A stretch of DNA of 64,000 nucleotides from Mactra quadrangularis (Eukaryota > Mollusca > Bivalvia > Venerida > Mactridae), in assembly GCA_025267735.1 (NCBI GenBank), contig CM046304.1, positions 27,469,381 through 27,533,380 of the forward strand, given 5' to 3'. The position numbers were made by a program, and so were the translations under genes. Position 1 is the first letter of the stretch, and each line of letters begins with the position of its first letter. Below are positions 58,791 through 64,000 of this stretch, in pieces. The notes below the pieces were generated by a model. The model was not told where the DNA came from. It saw only the letters and a list, made by a program, of their open reading frames with translations, and did not search any database.

Positions 58791-59087
58791 CAAATTCCAG
58801 CGAAAAAATCGCCACCTGAAACACGTTATTTCCTTATACTCTATGCAACAACAATATTCCGACCTTTCTTCTATTAAGAAAAACAACAACAACGTAAACA
58901 TCAACATGAAAGGCAGCAACAAACAAAACACGTTGACCTGTCTATAAATAAACGTATTCTCCTGAATTCTAGTCAACAAAGCCTCGGAAAACAATGAGAA
59001 AAGACAAGAGTCGATTGATATTAAAAACTCATACCTTGGCCATTATTTTCCAATATGACAAACGCTGGTAACTGTTCGCAATCTCAC
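58791..59087 (-). other. Two possible small exons (58791-58815 and 59035-59087)
   Basis: On the minus strand, 59035-59087 (53 bases) lies between CTATGTCCACAG and the donor AAG|GTATGAG and is open in one frame. 58791-58815 (25 bases) lies between GTGTTTCAG and the donor TTTG|GTAAGTGG. The phases agree and the joined peptide would include SYQRLSYWKIMAK and VAIFSLEF. The CAG|GTGAG at the first boundary could equally be a donor, and no family is recognised. Confidence 0.2.
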
Positions 59088-59427
59088 CTGTGGACATAGA
59101 ATAATTGAATGACTCTAGTACACCATTAACAAATGGCGACAATGTTAACAGCTTCTGCAGTGTGTGTATTGAACATAGATTTTAAATGTTAAGTTAGAAA
59201 TCTGTGGTAAGAAAAAAGATAGGTATGTAATCATTAGTCTATCGGGTTAACGAGATTTCTTCGATTTCTCGAGGAATCAATTCAGTTCTGATAATGTTGA
59301 TATTGACTTCTAGTCAAAGGTCTTTTATAAATATCACTTGTCGACGAAATATGTCAGTTTATAACGTGTCGTCTAACGAACAGACGTGAATACAAACTAC
59401 TCCGTGGTCGAGCGGTCAAAGATTGTT

Positions 59428-59580
59428 TTGTTGGGTTTAATGCCGTAGAATCACTTTGTATAAGGTCATATTACGGAAATAAGTCATTATACTCACCGTT
59501 GTTTGAAAAACTATATCTCTGAATTAGGCACTAGTCACTAGTCAGTACCGTCAGGGACTTCAAATTGCTGTAACCTCATT
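59428..59580 (-). repeat. SINE family B fragment (tail half)
   Basis: TTTTGTTGGGTTTAATGCCG, TCATATTACGGAAATAAG and a degraded CTCTGAATT, CAGTACCGTCAGGGACT segment match the complement of the family B tail. Confidence 0.72.
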
Positions 59581-59599
59581 GATGGAAGAACGTTGATCT

Positions 59600-60250
59600 G
59601 AGGCATTTGTCCACAATGAATGTTCAAGGGAGTGTGTAGGCAATCGCTGAACGTAGGACGAGAGTCTTGTCGACGCCGGGGTTTCCTAGAAATGATGTTT
59701 CGATGAACTGTCTTTATTATACATACACATACATTCATGTATGACATTTATCAACTCTTGTGTTAAGGTAAACAAAATCAAATCAAACCAAAATAGCAAA
59801 TTAATTAGTCGCAAAAAAGTCGACCCCATTTTACAAATATCTAAATTTTTGCAGTAAAAAGTTTACAAAAAAAGATGCTCAAAACACTAAAAACTGAACA
59901 TTTTAGAAAACATTTTTTCTCAAGTGCACCTGCACCAATTTACGTAAGATTGACAGCGTATGCCCATCATTTATCCAGCTTGTCATTGTTTGTTAGAGTT
60001 TTGAGCCAATTATGAAGAAAGGTTTTATCTTGTTAAAAGAGAAAGATGAGAACCAAACACACGGATAGCAAGGTACACTAATTAAGGCATATATTCATTA
60101 GAACATGTAATAAACCAATTGGTTAACATATCAAAAACAAATCACCAGTCACAAAGATCATAAAAAATCTGTCTCTATGGATAATCAAGACAAAAATAAA
60201 TACTTATGTAAGTAAAAAAAGTTTTTCAATCATTTTGAAAAAAAGATAAT
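59600..60250. other. AT-rich intergenic DNA
   Basis: Nothing is recognised. Confidence 0.4.
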
Positions 60251-60254
60251 AAAT

Positions 60255-60955
60255 TTATACATAAATCAATAACCTAGTCAATAGATTAATCTTCAAGTAA
60301 ATACATCAATAATCTGGTCAAGAAGTCAATAACCTAATCAATAAATCAATAACCTGGTCAATAAATCAATTTTCTAGTAAATAAATCAATAATCTGGTCA
60401 ATAAATCAATAACCTGGTCAATAAATCAATGACCTGGTCAATAAATTAATCTTCTAGTAAAAAAGTCAATAATCTGGTAAAAAAATCAATAATCTGGTCA
60501 ATAAATCAATTTTCTAGTAAATAAATCAATAATCTGGTCAATAAATCAGTAACCTGGTCAATAATAAATAACCTGGTCAATAAATTGATCTTCTAGTAAA
60601 TAAATAAAAAAATCTGGTCAAGAAATCAATGACCTGGTCAATAAATCAATTTCCTAGTAAATAAATCAATAAACTTGTCAAGAAATCAATAACCTGGTCA
60701 ATAAATAAATAACCTGGTCAATGAATATATCAAGTACTAGGTCAATAAATCAATTTTCTAGTAAAATATATTGTTTGGTCAACAATTCAATAATCTGGTC
60801 AATAATCAAAAAGCTGGTCAATAAATCAATAACCTGGCAAATAAATCAATTTTTTAGTAAAAATCTATTCTTTGCTCAGCAATTCAATAATCTGGTTAAT
60901 AATCAATCACCTGGTCAATAAAATAATTATCTGATCAACAATTTGATTAATGAAT
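60255..60955. repeat. 20-bp minisatellite, about 34 units
   Basis: The main unit is ATAAATCAATAACCTGGTCA. A second type, ATAAATCAATTTTCTAGTAA, is interspersed about every three to six units. Scattered unit-length changes and decay appear after 60740. The 66-codon frame inside is a by-product. Confidence 0.95.
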
Positions 60956-61297
60956 TCATTACCAGGCAAATAGATTAATTATGCTTGTATGGTTGACAAA
61001 TGATGTGATCAATCAATAAGTCAATCACCTGATCAATTATTTGGTCATTCACATACCCTATCAAGATTCTCGATACTAGTTAGATCAAGATTTTGATAAC
61101 CTTTGGGTACGAGAATCTTATTTGGTATGATATATTGAACACAAAAATAGATTTTCATTATCTGAGATAAATATGTAGACTAAGCAAGCTAATTGTGGAA
61201 CATTTAAAGTTTGGTAATGGACACCCTGTGTCAGGCTATACTTTTAACTGTTTAAGCTGAAAATGGTTGAAGTGGGATTAAAAGTCTGTTTCCATAA

Positions 61298-61400
61298 TGA
61301 TGCATGTTCAGCTGACTTTATGATTTTGTATGATATAAAAGGATCATTGAAATTGCCTTCAGTAAGGAGATTCCTACCAGGTAAATTTGGAAATTTCATG
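61298..61400 (-). repeat. SINE family C fragment (tail half)
   Basis: GATGCATGTTCAGCTGACTT, ATGATTTTGTATGATATAAA and ATCATTGAAATTGCCTTCAG match the left part of the 29187 and 38085 copies. The head half is missing. Confidence 0.72.
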
Positions 61401-61404
61401 GAAA

Positions 61405-61835
61405 TTAGCCTCTAAGTGATTTCTAAGTCTGTATATCTATACATCACTTATTGCTATGACAATTGTATTTCATTTTTACCTTCAAAGGGAATTTGCACCA
61501 CAATCGCCACAATAATTGTACTACCATGTAAATTTGTTGCGTTTTTTGTTAAAATTTATAAATACCTGTACTGTCAATCTTGCTATGATATGCTCTGTGA
61601 AACTGTATCATACTTATTTTTAGTTTACATGATTGACTTGGGTTTCTTTTCAATATTTTGTATGACTAAGGAGATTGAAGGCCAGCTACTCATTGCATAG
61701 TACTGTCATGTTGTATGCATACTTAATTTATTCACATGTTATATGTCAACTGTGACCAAATAAAATATATGTTCTGTTCATTGCTTGTACATATACCATA
61801 CATTCAGGTGTACAAGATTTATATACATTATTTAT
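61405..61835. other. AT-rich intergenic DNA
   Basis: A 94-codon plus-strand frame at 61416-61700 is rich in Cys, Tyr, Phe and Ile, as AT-rich non-coding DNA gives; it has no recognisable motif. Confidence 0.35.
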
Positions 61836-61837
61836 TT

Positions 61838-62117
61838 ACTGGGTTTAATGCCGCGTCAGCACATTTTGGTCATTTTTACGGCTTCCAGTACCACTAACCT
61901 AGCTTTCCTGGACCCTTGTCTATAACCAGTACTCACATACCCTTCCACAAGGCCGGAAACTTCTCGATATACCTTATTAATGGGGGAAAATTGACATTAA
62001 AGTCAAATTTTCATGGAAGGGTATAACCTCCCCGCGTGGGATTCGAACCCATTACCCCCCTGGAGAAATGAGATTTCAAATCCTGGCACGCTACCAACTG
62101 TGCTACCGACCCGAGTT
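61838..62117 (-). repeat. tRNA-derived SINE, family A (full length)
   Basis: On the minus strand: GGTAGCACAGTTGGTAGCG (A box), GGGTTCGAATCCCACGCGG (B box), then GGTTATACCCTTCCATGAAA, GGCCTTGTGGAAGGGTATGT and GACAAGGGTCCAGGAAAGCT, and the tail GGCATTAAACCC. It is one of the least decayed copies. Confidence 0.9.
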
Positions 62118-62236
62118 CAGGAGTTCATATTTTGTGGAACAATTTTACCAGTCTCATCAAGATGACTGTCCCTTTTCATGTATAAACAATTACAATTGAA
62201 ACTGGCAATGCATCCATAGATTTAATTTTGATTTCA

Positions 62237-62725
62237 GTTACCATCATCCACCTGTGTGAGAAGTGTCATGCTTCATGGGTCAGAAACCTGGGCTGTTTCT
62301 GCAAACATCCTTAAAAGACTGCAGCGAAACGACCGAGCCATGATAAGATGGACCTGCTGTGTCAAACCAGAGGATGATGTCCCCTTGGAGGATCTCCTGT
62401 CTCAGCTTAAAATCAGAGATATTGCTGACGTTCTCCGAACAAACAGACTGAGATGGTTTGGCCACGTAGAACGTAGCACAAGCTGGATCTCCCTAGTCAG
62501 AAATTTGAACGTCACTGCACACCGGGGCCAAGGCAGACCAAAGCTAACCTGGGAAGACCTGGTTAAGCGTGACCGGCTTGAGCTGAAAATGGATGGAATC
62601 AGCCCTGAAGATCGCCAACAATGGAGAGGAAGACTTCGTTCAAGACCAGACACACAGGCCTCACCCTTACCAAGGAATAATCAACGGCCTGTTTAAAATA
62701 AACCGGATGATGATGATGATGATGA
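62237..62725 (+). pseudogene. 5'-truncated non-LTR retrotransposon: C-terminal end of reverse transcriptase polyprotein
   Basis: An open frame ending at 62696 encodes about 150 residues of the region after the reverse transcriptase domain in many animal LINEs. Motifs in order are LHGSETWAV, LKRLQRNDRAMIRW, RTNRLRWFGHVER and GQGRPKLTWEDLVKRD. The fingers, palm and endonuclease parts are absent, as expected for 5' truncation during insertion. A short 3' sequence ends in a (GAT)n run at 62707-62725, a common LINE tail. The frame is still open, so the copy is fairly young, but it cannot encode an active enzyme. The clade (RTE, L2 or CR1 type) cannot be settled from this part. Confidence 0.9.
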
Positions 62726-62739
62726 ATCATCGATTTCTG

Positions 62740-63050
62740 AATTGTGAATTTGACAAGGAAAATTTGAACTGCAGTATACAGTTCTACAGTACAAATTGAC
62801 AGAGCCTTAAAAATGCACCTCTTTAAATCAGAACATTTCCATGAAAGTCAACAATCATTAGATCACATAAAATATCAAATAAAGAAAAAACCAATGTTTT
62901 TATTCCTTGTTTATTCAAACATTTTTCAATAAGTTCACCACAATCTATGTACAGATAATATAAAATATACAATAAAATAAATAAATTGATGTAACATGTA
63001 TAACATTGTGTACAATATATCTAGGGGTCAACACAAAACTAGTCTAACTA
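62740..63050. other. AT-rich intergenic DNA
   Basis: Nothing is recognised. Confidence 0.4.
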
Positions 63051-63055
63051 CATAT

Positions 63056-63382
63056 AGGGCATGTTCCGCAAGGCAATCGCTAGATAGCGCTTTTTGAAAG
63101 ATTTTTTGTAGCAAAACAGGTCTATGGAACGGTTTGCTTCAAGCTAGCAAAAACAAAATGGCAACTTTCTCAAACAAAAAATTCAGAATTGTAACAAATG
63201 AAAAATATTTAAATCAATTATCCCCATGAATATTCTATTTTACCACTTTGACGAAATATATGCATTAAATGAAATATATATCAGAATTCTTGAAAAAGAA
63301 ATTTGCTCGATCGTAGCAAACCGTTCCGTAGGAAATCATTACAAAGCGCTAGCTAGCGATTGCCTTGCGGAACGTGCCCATA
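63056..63382. mobile_element. MITE family 5, about 327 bp
   Basis: The left end GGGCATGTTCCGCAAGGCAA, then TCGCTAGATAGCGCTTT, and (complement of the right end) GGGCACGTTCCGCAAGGCAA, then TCGCTAGCTAGCGCTTT, are inverted. A second inner pair (GGAACGGTTTGCTWC) extends the arms to about 80 bases. TA lies at both outer edges. It has no coding capacity. Confidence 0.9.
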
Positions 63383-63633
63383 AATTAAGTAAAATGTAGA
63401 CCAGTTTTGTGACAATCCATCCATATACAATTTAACATCAACATACATGTATACATACAATATACAAGTATGGTATAGTTTGTTTTTTTCTCAACAGTCA
63501 AAACATGAATAATTTCACGGTGACTTTGTGTTCTTTGTCAAACAGTAACACTTGTGAAATTGTGATAGTGTGTATTCAATCAGCGTGAAATTATTCAAAC
63601 TTTGACAGTTGAGAAAAAATGAACTATAAAAAT

Positions 63634-63805
63634 AGTAAAATTCCACTATAGAGACCATAGTGAAAGTAGCAAAGCATTTACCTCAATTTTTGACGATTTT
63701 ATAGACTCAAAATGCTTTATTTCAGAATAAAAAGGTCTTTATATCAAGACCACTTCAATATTTGGACCATTGGTTTTGCTGGTCTTAATTGTGGAACTTC
63801 ACAGT
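63634..63805. mobile_element. MITE family 4, diverged copy
   Basis: The right end (GGACCATTGGTTTTGCTGGT, then CTTAATTGTGGAACTTCACA) matches the 21886-22055 element (GGACCATCGATTTTGCCAGT, then CTTAACAGCGGAACTTTACT). The left end AGTAAAATTCCACTATAGAG is its inverted partner. Confidence 0.78.
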
Positions 63806-64000
63806 TATATTTTCTCATTAACTTTACAAAGTATTTAAAGCACAGAACAAAACAAAACAAAAATAATGTATTTTTTTAATATCATTATTGAAAATAAAGA
63901 CTAAGTCAGAATACACAAAGCAGATTTTCAAGAACACTAATACTATTTTAAATATGGACACCAATACTAGTTTAACATAATTATTATAAAATTCCATCCA

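Noticed and set aside
58617..58994. 125-codon minus-strand open frame
   Set aside because: Rich in Phe, Leu, Cys and Tyr with no recognisable topology or family, and good donor-like sites interrupt it.

Overview
This window is nuclear DNA of an animal, most likely a bivalve mollusc. It is AT-rich, has no operon structure, and its only confident gene is split by long introns with GT-AG boundaries. It is crowded with tRNA-derived SINEs, short terminal-inverted-repeat (TIR) elements, a tandem-repeat-cored element of the kind described in bivalves (pearl-like), and minisatellites. The bivalve assignment is an inference from repeat style; no species marker is visible.

Gene content. One multi-exon gene was reassembled on the minus strand, 38801 to 28179, with five exons and four introns, all in phase 1. 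It predicts a 559-residue type I membrane protein: signal peptide, IgGFc-binding-type domain, a cysteine-containing and an acidic Asp/Asn loop of the calcium-binding kind, one transmembrane helix and a 16-residue tail. Downstream on the same strand a short 3' exon (22988-23140) may be the end of a small separate gene with its own promoter-like YY1/ETS/E-box cluster. The only other clear coding remnant is the 5'-truncated C-terminal end of a non-LTR retrotransposon at 62237-62725. Nearly all other open frames are chance or lie in repeats.

Layout. 0-3 kb: a SINE and two minisatellites. 3.57-7.2 kb: a satellite of about 68-bp monomers with higher-order duplications. 8.7-11 kb: tRNA-like repeats and a MITE (miniature inverted-repeat element). 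11.36-13.93 kb: a pearl-like element with a second copy nested in it. 14.3-22.1 kb: a SINE and MITE cluster, with a promoter-like motif cluster at 19.86-20.09 kb. 22.7-23.4 kb: the small candidate gene. 23.785-25.418 kb: a non-autonomous hAT-type element with a perfect 8-bp target duplication. 28.2-38.8 kb: the IgGFc-type gene, whose introns hold SINEs, a CATGG-rich duplication and a G14 run. 39-59 kb: gene-poor DNA with MITEs (one nested inside another), a second hAT-type element, a possible pre-miRNA-like hairpin and a large foldback. 60.2-61 kb: a 20-bp minisatellite. 61.3-63.8 kb: SINEs, the LINE fragment and two MITEs.

No CRISPR array, rRNA or intact tRNA gene was recognised, and no gene cluster suggests a new defence or metabolic system. 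The most useful results are the reassembled receptor-like gene, the possible small gene, the two target-site-defined hAT-type elements, the nested insertions, the shared 3' tails of two SINE families and the history readable in the satellite.
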